DNA of 64,000 nt from Stenopsyche tienmushanensis (lineage: Eukaryota > Arthropoda > Insecta > Trichoptera > Stenopsychidae): positions 3,906,001 through 3,970,000 of the forward strand of contig WACJ01000124.1 in NCBI GenBank assembly GCA_008973525.1, given 5' to 3'. Under the pieces are notes generated by a model. That model was not told the origin of the DNA. It was given only the letters and a program-made list of their open reading frames with translations, and searched no databases. This document shows, one piece after another, positions 43,001-52,375 of this stretch. A program made the translations under genes and the position numbers. The first letter of the stretch is position 1, and every line of letters starts with the position of its first letter.

Positions 43001-45787
43001 TGTCTTGAAGTTTGTAGTTGGCTGACGTCGATCTATTTTGCTCATAATAATACAAGAGAAAATTTGAGTTTATGGAAAATCCCATCATTTTACAATCCCC
43101 ACGTTATAAGTTCTATTATTCCGGTATGGCGAGAAATATTTTCCAGAAATCAATCATCAAATTATATTTCGAAAGAAATATCCGTCTGTCTTTGTAAAAT
43201 TGACGAACAGTGCGTGGATGGATCCGTATGTCTACAAACATTATTGAGCAAATATCAAGGACAACAAAATGACATTCATTTCGTTAGAATAATGGCTTAT
43301 TGCGTAAATTGGCATTTGAAAAAAGATCTCGCCATACCTCATTGGTTAAAAGAGCTTAACGATTCCATGGTTAAAGTCCTCATATCAAAGGCAATCATGT
43401 TTGAGAAACCCGATAACCTATTAGTATCGATGTTACTGTTTTCATATTCTTCGCCGAGCGAATGGCTAAATGACGCCTTGAATAATTACGCTCACACAAA
43501 CAGGAAGATTAACATCGCTCAGCATATATTAAAATGTAGAGAAGTGTATCATCATATTAACGTGCCGTATGCACAAGCATTTGTAATTAATTCTCAAAAC
43601 AACATGGAAATAAAACTGGAAAATTATGGAATATTGCTTAAAAACAATCAAGAAGATGACACTTACAGTCTTGCTACGTTATTGGAAACTCTGGTGAACA
43701 CAAAGATGTGCAGCATTGAAGTATTGGAAGAGTTTTGTAAGGTTGCCAAAATGAATTTGAACAAAACGCTTACATATTATTTGTTTTCGATGTTAAAATC
43801 GTGGCATAATGATTACAAATTTACGAATGATAATTTCGGAAAATGTCAAATTACAGTTTGCGATAACAATAAAAAGCATGATACAATACAAAGTTGTTTT
43901 AACGTCATTAACAAAATAACGTCAAAGAGTGAATTGATAGAAGACTTGACTAAATTGTTTCAAAACGGAGAAGTAGAATTTGCAAATTTAAGCACAATAA
44001 GTCTCAGTCCGTATTGTTATGAAGCATATTTATTTATTATTGATCTATTGAAATATATTACGGGTTCGCAGCTGTTTTTGAGAGAATTTTTAATATTAAA
44101 GTTCTTGCAAACGTATCAGAGGGTCGGAAAACCCAAGCAATCCGAAATGGAAGAATCGAGCATGAAAGGTAATTTCCCAAAAATAGGATTTTACAGATTG
44201 CCTTTCCAGATCGTAATATCGGACAATTCGTGGGATAATTTAAAACCTGAAGTAACATTAGCCACTTACAAACAATGGTTGCCCATAGCCGGACTTTTAC
44301 AATTGGACGTCGATGTGCAAGCCAGCCGCGATATGATCTGCAGCAACGCAGTAAAACGCACGATGACGAATGAAAAGCATTCGAACGAAGGTTCAAATAT
44401 GAAGTGGACATTACATCTTAAAAACGATCGCCTACTGAAAGAAGCGCATGAATGCGTACAGAATATAAGCAATTTAGAATGGGCCGGAGCTTGTTTTTAT
44501 TACGTCTTTCAAGGCAGTGCTTATGGTGCCGATCAAGTTGCTGCCGTGGATATGTGCTATAAATTTGCAGAGCATTGGGCTAAAATCGAACCCAATCATA
44601 ACGTCGTGAAGAAAATGCAGATGAAACATCTGTTTACGTCATCCGTTCACGTGTTGCATAAAATTGGATTAGCCGAAGAAAAACTATTGGCACTGTGCGA
44701 TAATCCTCATCGACTCATTGAAGCTTTATACAACCACGAAACAATTATAACTCGATATGAATGTTCGAATATCAACAATGCCGTTGATGAAATCGCCGAA
44801 AAACACAATTTAAATGCCGGAGCAGTCAGAATGTCCATTTTAGAACGGATACTCAATGTAAACGTGAATCCATCGGATACGTCTGTCAGCAATCACAACA
44901 AGACGATATCTGGAAATGACGGCACATTGAATAGAGAAAATTTAATGAGGGCGTGTTACATACTCAAAGGCACTAATCAAATGATGGCTGCATTATATTT
45001 GTCTCGGATGGGACTCGGTAATATTGAATCGATCGAAAACTACAATATAAATATAAAAGCTTTGCAATGTTTGTTGAGTTTAGCCGACGGGGAAGTAATC
45101 GAAAAGGTTACAAACCATCGCGTGAGCGATCTATGGTTTAAATTATGGGAATTCTATTTCATCAACGGCTTGAATTTAATCGGTTTAGAATATTTGATAT
45201 CCATGTTTTACGAAGACAAATCACAAGTAATACAACTCATATGGCATGCCAGAGATCATAATCATCTTACGATATCGTTGATAGTCAAGATGATAACCAT
45301 TTACAATATACAAATAGGCGATGTATTGCTCGATAATATTGTTAAGGCGTTGCTCAAATTCGATCTTATGTTCGAAGTGAGGAATTTCTTATATTCGATC
45401 AGATCTATATACGGTCCCAATTATATAGAGATGTGGAGCCACGTTCTTTTGGATCCGTTCAAGAGATTGCTGCATTCGTCCAGCTCGGTGCCTGTGATCG
45501 GTCAGCAAAAAGACGAATGCTACGAAGCGTTAAGATTGTTGCCGGTGTGTCCTGTGCTGTCGCACATTGATTTGTCACCCGTTTGGTATAATTGCTTGCG
45601 TTATGGCATTATCGAAATGGCCGTTATAGTATTGCCGCATCTGTTGCGAGACGATAGAAAGCCGGTCATGGCAAAAATAGGCAAAATAAAGAAATCGACG
45701 TTGCAAGAACTGAAAGTTATTAAATCTAAGGGTATTTTGACAACAAATATGGCTCTCACAATTTTAAAACATGAACTCGGTAAATGA
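40073..45787 (+). CDS. rod: Rough deal / KNTC1, kinetochore RZZ complex subunit
   Basis: The 1904-codon frame is uninterrupted by introns. The ATG at 40073 (MGGWNILDKSEH) is preferred over the upstream ATG at 40025, because a TTTTCAG acceptor ends at 40067 and the extra 16 residues would be intronic. Residues 1 to about 300 have a beta-propeller-like pattern. A helical solenoid begins at about residue 310 with ILISLRKYEEAEQFAKTHNL, a stretch typical of Rod, and runs to the C-terminus with the Rod_C-type region in the last third (ending near PVLSHIDLSPVWYN). Rod joins Zw10 and Zwilch in the RZZ complex, which recruits Spindly, dynein and Mad1-Mad2 for the spindle checkpoint. Length is a little below Drosophila (about 2090) and human (about 2200). 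Codon use is AT-rich. A broken duplicate of its middle lies at 50855-52375. Confidence 0.88.
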   Translation: MGGWNILDKSEHAIEYQPTVYFDKLNSNFSIIVNAVLQSDVNCEFLDVKSTIRLPYVCLYFDNTILVTTASKCEVKLLKAFEVKIKLVLIRRRCDNLVVVLENGNLFDINLNTGAQLLSNAGMQEKFTPDLMIEQDDDSIVVVNNDILNPYYLITISKKMNANGELKMAVLPIKYDRINSKTIFDIELHQNKRLKVEKLSLCVKLSPNKNINMVCPVTNQNYVIGESLQAVNIKPFENSTKLLLMLNSETDKYNLGIADVQNMNLQFNIPVSKNCTLIGGINDVALYIDMKDGKMYIYMIQENSPMSQLEILISLRKYEEAEQFAKTHNLSPTAVLELKAKFLLGNLKKNFSPESQKELLDILSSCENIEFIVNCCCEGIEANIQLLKLLEFAKMKLLNTDNVDLNKKVDKLSWKVEAYKLLQIEEDFPFEWREFVYENPISLCKKFIVNDQLDYAAIVWIKSYRSIASTLKLENVADLLCSISLDTKLNTLLRWLEYFIPNIMCIMPHSADLIVTWAKDRICILENSVHWPEVGIQFAEKFSNLMFNSKRMIAFVPPSAEKVYHLINCMTQIQILKKKYNIVISLRDFTTLSSSELVKLILRKAFVEDLKSVLNDFLDNFIVKHGLNHDILIREYIEELIASSSMDEAKIEILINCIYNADEKYQCVLLVLKSAPVPWSVNIKNISSDAIASKHILVPQIQIEILHADIRSILMKYKCMDMAPEDYGCLIQLIIRKGDSQMMSDIEKITSIYSSFKEDAYLSCMRKYISCNEVQKALDIYNKMEDGVKKTYIDAFIMILEDQLNSSVIDQQLEFNFLDFFRSCNIEKKSISCLNCIYILKNRYKLFISYNEYCIEEYRRYFYSNWCKDKMEYMNRSSENVKEILLQCIKVGKHLKISKVNSILILCNQSNSKILQTLADLIMSETSYFIENDIKVIDLVLKLSPMINFSNILVLDNSLSCMFHILEDCDSRHMPYCLEVCSWLTSIYFAHNNTRENLSLWKIPSFYNPHVISSIIPVWREIFSRNQSSNYISKEISVCLCKIDEQCVDGSVCLQTLLSKYQGQQNDIHFVRIMAYCVNWHLKKDLAIPHWLKELNDSMVKVLISKAIMFEKPDNLLVSMLLFSYSSPSEWLNDALNNYAHTNRKINIAQHILKCREVYHHINVPYAQAFVINSQNNMEIKLENYGILLKNNQEDDTYSLATLLETLVNTKMCSIEVLEEFCKVAKMNLNKTLTYYLFSMLKSWHNDYKFTNDNFGKCQITVCDNNKKHDTIQSCFNVINKITSKSELIEDLTKLFQNGEVEFANLSTISLSPYCYEAYLFIIDLLKYITGSQLFLREFLILKFLQTYQRVGKPKQSEMEESSMKGNFPKIGFYRLPFQIVISDNSWDNLKPEVTLATYKQWLPIAGLLQLDVDVQASRDMICSNAVKRTMTNEKHSNEGSNMKWTLHLKNDRLLKEAHECVQNISNLEWAGACFYYVFQGSAYGADQVAAVDMCYKFAEHWAKIEPNHNVVKKMQMKHLFTSSVHVLHKIGLAEEKLLALCDNPHRLIEALYNHETIITRYECSNINNAVDEIAEKHNLNAGAVRMSILERILNVNVNPSDTSVSNHNKTISGNDGTLNRENLMRACYILKGTNQMMAALYLSRMGLGNIESIENYNINIKALQCLLSLADGEVIEKVTNHRVSDLWFKLWEFYFINGLNLIGLEYLISMFYEDKSQVIQLIWHARDHNHLTISLIVKMITIYNIQIGDVLLDNIVKALLKFDLMFEVRNFLYSIRSIYGPNYIEMWSHVLLDPFKRLLHSSSSVPVIGQQKDECYEALRLLPVCPVLSHIDLSPVWYNCLRYGIIEMAVIVLPHLLRDDRKPVMAKIGKIKKSTLQELKVIKSKGILTTNMALTILKHELGK

Positions 45788-46292
45788 TAAAATCCACATG
45801 GGGATTTTTAAAAGGTGCTTACTATGTGATTTTTGAAATTTACACGTGTCATATATATTTTTTATATATCATATATATTTATACAGTACTTTGTATGTGA
45901 ATTTTTCTTGAGAAATATGTTATTTTTATACTACTATTGTTTAATGAATAGTTTGTAAGTTGAGTATTTATAATGAAATGTGACTTATTCATCCTAGAGA
46001 GTGATTGATGCACTTTATTGTAAGGAAAAAAGGATTTCATCGAGTCCATATTTTAAACAACGATAACATTAAATTGTACAATTTGTATTCATGGTTTTTT
46101 TATTTATTAAAAATATAAAAGTAAAACAATAACAAATGTAAGTATAGAATTTCTTTGAACCCTAGTCATCGTTCTAATAGCACATTTTAAATACACGAAT
46201 AAAAACATATTTGACTAAGAAATAACATCATTTTAGTCAACATATTTAAGACAATCAGATATCAATACTTATGAAATTAATTTGATAAAAAC

Positions 46293-47392
46293 GGTTCCTA
46301 TAAGTTATGTCGTTTTCTTTAGATGCGTCTTCAAAATAGTCTCCTTCAGTCTGTTTAGCAGTAAGGATGTATTTAGTAGTTTCTCAAGTGAGCGTTAACT
46401 TGTTTGTCGGCCTGAGACGAAATTAATCGATCTTATTTTTTTAACAATGTATCTGTTGGAACAACATCTACAGATCTGTATGCTTTTTCAATACCATATG
46501 AAAATGACAGGTTACAAAGAACATTTACGCGATTTATGATGAAATATTGGATGTCAGGATATGCCAACGATGGTTTAAAAAAATTAAATTTGGTCATTTG
46601 AATTTGAAAGACGACCCTCGAACTGAATGATTCATCCAGGGGGATGAAACAGTACTGAAGTCTGCAATCGAGGACAATCCAATGCTGATCATCGAAAAAT
46701 TATCAGAAATGATTGGCGCATCCTGGTCAAAAGTTCTAAATAAGATGGATAAGATTAAATAATAAGATCTTTGGGGCCACATGTCATTGACCGACAATGG
46801 CTCAACATCAGCAGGTCATTGCAAGAAAAATAATTACAAAGCGTGGATAAAAAGTTGGTGTGTATGTAAGATTTTAAAGGAATAATTTGGTTGGATGTAT
46901 TGGCACAAGGTGATATAGTGTCGGCAGATGTGTGCTGTCAACAATTGGATAGATTGAATGCAGTATTGCATTAAAACTGGCCAGTTTGCGAAGAATGCTT
47001 TCAATACTGCCCGCTGAACCAAAATACTTCCGTGCCGTGGAGGAAAGAAACGTTCCAAGATATATCCTTCAATTAATGAGCGACTACTTCAAGAACCGAA
47101 TATTAATGCTCCCTATAAATGATGCGAACCGAGACAGCTGGCCATTGAGCAGACACTGGCCTTGTTACATCTACCGAATCTCGCACTGATTTACATCTAT
47201 TTTGTTCTATATCTTTTATGACACCAAAATTTCAATTCTATAGAAGGGTTGAAATCCGTCCTTTCGGACAATTTTCAGTCAAGACCCGCTGGATTTTAAG
47301 AGAAAAGCATACGTGATTTAAAGGAAAGGCGGCAGAAGGTGATGGATAATTTGTTTGAATTGCATTGAAAAAAAACGACATAACTTTCAATA
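46293..47392 (+). mobile_element. Mariner element, dead, split by a LINE fragment
   Basis: The left end contains TAAGTTATGTCGTTTT (46301-46316) and the right end its complement AAAACGACATAACTT (47372-47386), typical mariner inverted repeats. The + strand transposase remnants are in order. The HTH segment AIYDEILDVRICQRWFKK lies at about 46530, with NLKDDPRTE before a stop. DFKGIIWLDVLAQGDI and CCQQLDRLNAVLH lie at about 46870-46975. The C-terminal VLSDNFQSRPAGF and DLKERRQKVMDN lie at about 47260-47350. Stops and frameshifts kill it. Between the last two pieces lies a LINE reverse-transcriptase fragment (46985-47200). Confidence 0.75.
46985..47200 (+). pseudogene. R1/Jockey-type reverse transcriptase scrap inside the mariner
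   Basis: Two + frames joined by a frameshift give KNAFNTAR and then RAVEERNVPRYILQLMSDYF with KNRIL after it. This is the LINE reverse-transcriptase block DV.NAFN.A followed by AL...VP.YL..L..SYL..R. It interrupts the mariner sequence and is too short to be functional. Confidence 0.6.
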
Positions 47393-48870
47393 TTTGTACA
47401 TTTATTGTTTTACTAGAAATGACTGATTTTGGGACCTAATTAATAAAATAGTAAATGTACAAATTTAAAATGTCCATGTTTATATCTACACATTGCAAAT
47501 TAAAAATACAGAATGTCATACATTCACTATAAAAACATGAAAAAGTAAGTACTAAGTACTTTCTCTAAGTACTGTTCAAATAACACATCTTGCTATTTTT
47601 GTGATTATTATAAAAATATTGATTTAGATAACTTTAATAACTAAATAGATAAAAGTGGGGGGCTTAAAATTACCTTTTTTTCTATTACAATATTGTAGAA
47701 ATTATTTAAACTCAATAAATATATAACATTCAATATATATAAAATAAGCAATTAACACATAATTCATTAGTGCTTAGCACCTTATTGAGATCATTATTAA
47801 AATTTGATTCAACAATTGCTTACTACATATTTTTATTACAATAATTGAATTCATGTTTATCATAATTTAACTAGTGATTTAAGTTTACTGCTTGGAATTA
47901 ATCTCGAATGCCCAATTAAGACCTAAACGAATTAGGAGTTTTTCTCTGTATTTAGTCAATTCAATCATTTAATCTTCGAGAACAAAAACTTCTAATTGTA
48001 TTATGTTTATGAAAGCACCAGACTTTCAAGTAGCAGTCATTCATATTTTAAATTGGAAATTCGAATGATCGATGATTTTATGAAAGTACGTTATAAAATG
48101 AAAAGAAATTTATCTGCCAGAAATAGCAAAAGAAAATTGATAAGAACGTGGCATAAATAGTTTGAGAACAGAATCAACAGAGAATTGCAGATCATAGAAT
48201 GTGTGTTTGTACACTCGAGAATGGTACGGAAGGCGATAACGAGTGTGTTTATGGACACGAGAAAGAAAAGTTACAACGCAAGCAAAATTTATTTATTTAA
48301 TGTAATGATAAGATACTTTTTAATGCTAATATCATTTATCTACTATGAATACCTAGAGTCTAATAAGTGGTTCACCGTAAATTAATAACACAAAAAAAAT
48401 AAGAAACATTTATATGCCAATAAAAATACAATTAATGTAAACAATTTCTATTTGCTTTTTTAAAACGAGCGATAAATAAGAGTAGTAAAGGACAAGATTC
48501 AAATAAATAAAGGTGGTCCAAGTGTTTTTAAAGTGCCAGATGACTTGGGCCCTTTAGTCAGAATAATAATTATAAATTAAATTAAATACATTCGGTAGAT
48601 GATATATTTTCATTCCATAATTTATAATAAAACGTTTATACTTCACATTATCACTATAAATGCCCTACTTAAATACCGAAAGCGATGAGAACCCATTAAA
48701 ACAATTTAAAGAATAGCCTAAAGACCATATCCACTAAGATAACAATATTTTAAAGAATAAAATAAGATGAGCATCTCATGTTAATGATGATTTTAAGTAA
48801 CATTTGTTTGAATCACTTTAAGTGTATATAAAAAAAAGCGTAGAGCATAATACAATTACAAATTACCCTT
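47393..48870. other. AT-rich intergenic sequence
   Basis: No gene or delimited repeat was recognised. The right end (TTTATT at 48874-48879, AATAAA on the minus strand) probably holds the poly(A) signal of the riboflavin transporter gene. Confidence 0.4.
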
Positions 48871-48987
48871 CACTTTATTTTATATATAAAGACCACTGAT
48901 GACTTAAAATATATTTTTTAATTATATCACAATTTAATAGAAACATTTTTGAGTTTGCACTTTTCACTGTTTTAAATTTGATAACTA

Positions 48988-50413
48988 TCATTGGCAAGGA
49001 ATGAGCGGTACAAATATTCCAGTGTAGTTTATCAAAGCGAATGATATTAGGGATCCTATCGCTGAGCCCAACTGTGATACAGCCCCACAATAGAACATCC
49101 AAGTTCCTCCTTTTGTTCTAAATATCGTTGATATGCACAATTTGATATAGGTCACAAGGCCTATTACTATAATCCATGAAAGAACCTGAAAAAATAATTT
49201 TAGATTGGAATAAATATACTGTGTTTGTAAATAATTTTTGTTTGGCATAAATAATGTTTAATATTGAACTTACTATTATTACTACGCCAGCAACTTCATT
49301 CGCCAACGGTGGACTAGGGCTAAGAAGACTCGTGGCTAGCACATATGCAACAAAAACGGAACATATTGAAGTTAAAATTGCTATCGCCGTATTCGATGTA
49401 CGCGGTAGAAATATTGCCAAAAAGCAAGCAACCGGATTTGCCATACTGCCGAGTGTAACGGCTAAATGATAAGCTACATTACCATACGGCAAACAAGAAT
49501 AAGACTGTATACTTGGAAAAACTCCATTTGCAAAGGCGTTAACTACACAAACCAACAAAAGTAAATTCGTTGACTTGACAATAGAGATAGAATCTCCATA
49601 GTTTGAAACGTCCGTAGATACACTATGATTGTCGTTACATTTGACAATCTCCGCCGAATTTTCCATATCTTGACTAACAGAACCCATCTGATATTTATGA
49701 TTTTTAGAATTCGCCGTATCAATCTTCGTATCGATGACCTTTTCCATTTTGCAAACTTTCAGATTTGTCAAAAACAAAAATCCACTAAAACTGAGCATGC
49801 ATATAAAGAAAATTATTATATAGAAAACTTGTGTACTAAAACGGGGATCTTTATAGACTGGTCCAACAGATTCCACACATTCAGGATTTCCTCCTATTCC
49901 TTGTATGAGTGCTACGATACTCGGAATAAATCCACTCAAACCTTCACCGATAAAATAGCTAATGAGGTAAATCTCTTTATAATAACGCATATAAGGATAA
50001 AATAGCACAGAACTTGTACATCCCACAATAGCTGTGAAGAATACAAGAATGAGAAAAACTGTACTGTGTTCGTTGCCTCCAATGTATGATATATGGTTGT
50101 GGAAAAATGACATCAAAATTGCCGAAGCTGCGCCCAAGAATAACAAAGACGCTATCCAGTACGTGTCGTTTAGATATTTCCCAAAATATTTACGGAACAG
50201 TGCATAAATAATAGGACCGAGATTTGCAATTTGAACCGTGACGGACATGTATGACGGGAGCGCCCATTCCTCCGGGGCACTTTTCACCAGCAAGGGTAGT
50301 TGGACGAACATGGCATTTATTCCGATCCATGATCCAATTCCGAAAAAAATTGCCAAAATATCAACGACAATCTTCCGATTACTAAAAGTAAGTTTTTCTA
50401 CTAGCTTTTTCAT
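48988..50413 (-). CDS. Riboflavin transporter, SLC52 family
   Basis: Two coding exons on the minus strand, 50413-49274 and 49185-48988, joined by a GTAAGT donor and TTTTTTCAG acceptor in phase, encode 445 residues. The ATG at 50413 (MKKLVEKLTFSNRKIVVDIL) is chosen because a TTTTTGCAG acceptor just upstream makes the longer frame to 50506 partly intronic. The family signature appears at residues 19-60: LAIFFGIGSWIGINAMFVQL, PEEWALPSYM and QIANLGP. About eleven hydrophobic segments follow, with a polar loop around residues 230-285, and the C-terminus ends with GGTWMFYCGAVSQLGSAIGS, as in SLC52 proteins (usual length about 450-470). It should import riboflavin across the plasma membrane. Only the coding exons are placed; the 5' UTR exon is not known. 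Confidence 0.92.
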
Positions 50414-50699
50414 GTTGATTAAAATAGTCACTGTGCTCTGTACATCTGCAAAAAGGAAATAAATAATGATGAGATTCAACATAATTATAGTAGTAAGTAA
50501 TGACATTTTAATTAATATAATTTAAAAAACTGCAAACAGTACATTTTAACGATATGAAGAAAAATTACAATGTGGTCAAAATATTTCCTGTATTTATTGG
50601 ATCTTAAATTGACTGTATGATTTGTATGATAATTATATGTAATGTATCATAAAAATTCCCCACACAACCTATTGAGATAATCGCAAAGGCACGATTTGA

Positions 50700-50800
50700 T
50701 GTTCATCCAGGTGGCCCGTTCTATGAATAGATATTAAAGAGGCCCTGGTTTTGTAGTGGACTCTTTCTGGCTGCTCTATGATGAGTATCAAGACCAGTGA
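50700..50800 (+). repeat. RTE-type LINE or SINE 3' tail, copy A
   Basis: ATAGATATTAAAGAGGCCCT and GTAGTGGACTCTTTCTGGCT with a following ATGATGAG resemble the sequence at 56795-56870. That layout recalls the 3' end of RTE elements common in insects, where a CAGTGGAC-containing tail is followed by TGATGA repeats. Diverged and short; it stops just before the rod pseudogene. Confidence 0.4.
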
Positions 50801-50854
50801 TAGCCAATATGTTCCCTATCACCCGTTAGTGGCAGGTTGTTACATCTATGAAAA

Positions 50855-52375
50855 ATTTCCTCGATAATTTAATAGTAAAGCATGGTTTGAATCATGACAT
50901 TCTCATCAGGGAATACATCGAAGAGATCATCGCGTCATCGTCGATGGACGAGGCACAGATTGAAATATTAATTAATTGTATTTATAATGCCGATGAAAAA
51001 TATTAATTCGTTCTTCTCGTGCTTAAATTGGCGCCAGTTCCATGGAGCCTCAATATAAAGAACATATCCTCCGATGCTATTGCTTCGAAACACATCCTCG
51101 TGCCTCAAATCCAGATAGAAATACTCCACGCCGACATTATAAGCATTTTGATGAAATATAAATGCATGGATATGGTGCCCGAAGACTACGGATGCTTAAT
51201 TCAGCTCATAATAAGAAAAGGCGATTCACAAATGATGTCCGATATTGAAAAATCACGAGCATATACAGCTCGTTTATGGAAGACGCTTATTTATCGTGTA
51301 TGCGTAAATATATATCATGAAATGAGGTTCAGAAAGCACTGGATATTTATAATAAAATGGGAGACGGCATTAAGAAGACTTATATCGACGCGTTCATAAT
51401 GATTTTCGAAGATTAGCTAAATAGCTCTGTAATAGATCAGCATTTGGAATTTAATTTTTTAGATTTTTTCCGATCGTGTAATATAGAGAAGAAATCCATA
51501 TTGTGTTTAAATTGTATATATATTTTAAAAAATAGATATAAACTATTTATTTCATACAACGAGTATTGCATCGAAGAGTATCATAGATATTTTGATAGTA
51601 ATTGGTGCAAAGATAAAATGGAATATATGAATCGTTCGTCGGAAAATGTTAAAGAAATTTTGCTGCAATGTATAAAAGTCGGGAAACATTTAAAAATATC
51701 GAAAGTAAATAGCATATTGATTCTTTGCAATCAAAGCAATTCAAGATATTATAAACTTAAGCCTTTAATAATGTCGGTAACATCATATTTCATCGAGAAT
51801 GATATCAAAGTCATTGATTTGGTATTGAAATTATCTCCTATGATAAATATTTCGAATATTTTAGTCCTGGATAATAGTTTGAATTGTATGTTTCACATTT
51901 TGGAAGATTGTGATTCAAGACTTATGCTGTATTGTTTTGAAGTTTGCAGTTGACTGACGTTGATCTATTTCGCTCATAATAATACAAGAGAAAATTTGAG
52001 TTTATGGAAAATTATGGCGAGAAATATTTTCCAGAAATCAATCATTGAATTATATTTCGAAAGAAATATTCGTCTGTCTTTGTAAAATTGACGAACAGTG
52101 CATGGATGAATCCGCATGTCTACAGACATTATTGAGCAAATATCAAGGACAACAAAATGACATTCATTTCGTTAGAATAATGGCTTATTGCGTAAATTAG
52201 CATTTGAAAAACGATCTCACCATACATCATTGGTTAATAGAGCTCAACGATTCCATGGTTGAAGTCCTTATATCAAAGGCAATTATGTTTGAAAAACCCG
52301 ATAATTTATTAGTATCGATGTTACTGTTTTCATATTCTTTGCTGAACGAATTGCTAAATGATGCCTTGAATAATT
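50855..52375 (+). pseudogene. Partial duplicate of rough deal, inactivated
   Basis: The region is closely similar to rod 41919-43487 along its whole length, same orientation, about 9 kb away. It begins abruptly at TTTCCTCGATAATTT and ends at CTTGAATAATT, with unrelated sequence beyond both edges. It lacks start and end of the gene. Disabling changes against the parent include CAA to TAA (about 51003), a one-base deletion in the A run near 51250, TGC to TGA (about 51318), CAG to TAG (about 51413), TGG to TGA (about 51951), TGG to TAG (about 52198), and a deletion of about 46 bases near 52013. Since the parent has no introns here, a DNA duplication and a retrocopy cannot be told apart by introns, but there is no poly(A) tail. 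Confidence 0.95.

Noticed and set aside
49254..50462. Plus-strand frames across the riboflavin transporter
   Set aside because: Antisense shadows of a well-supported SLC52 gene.
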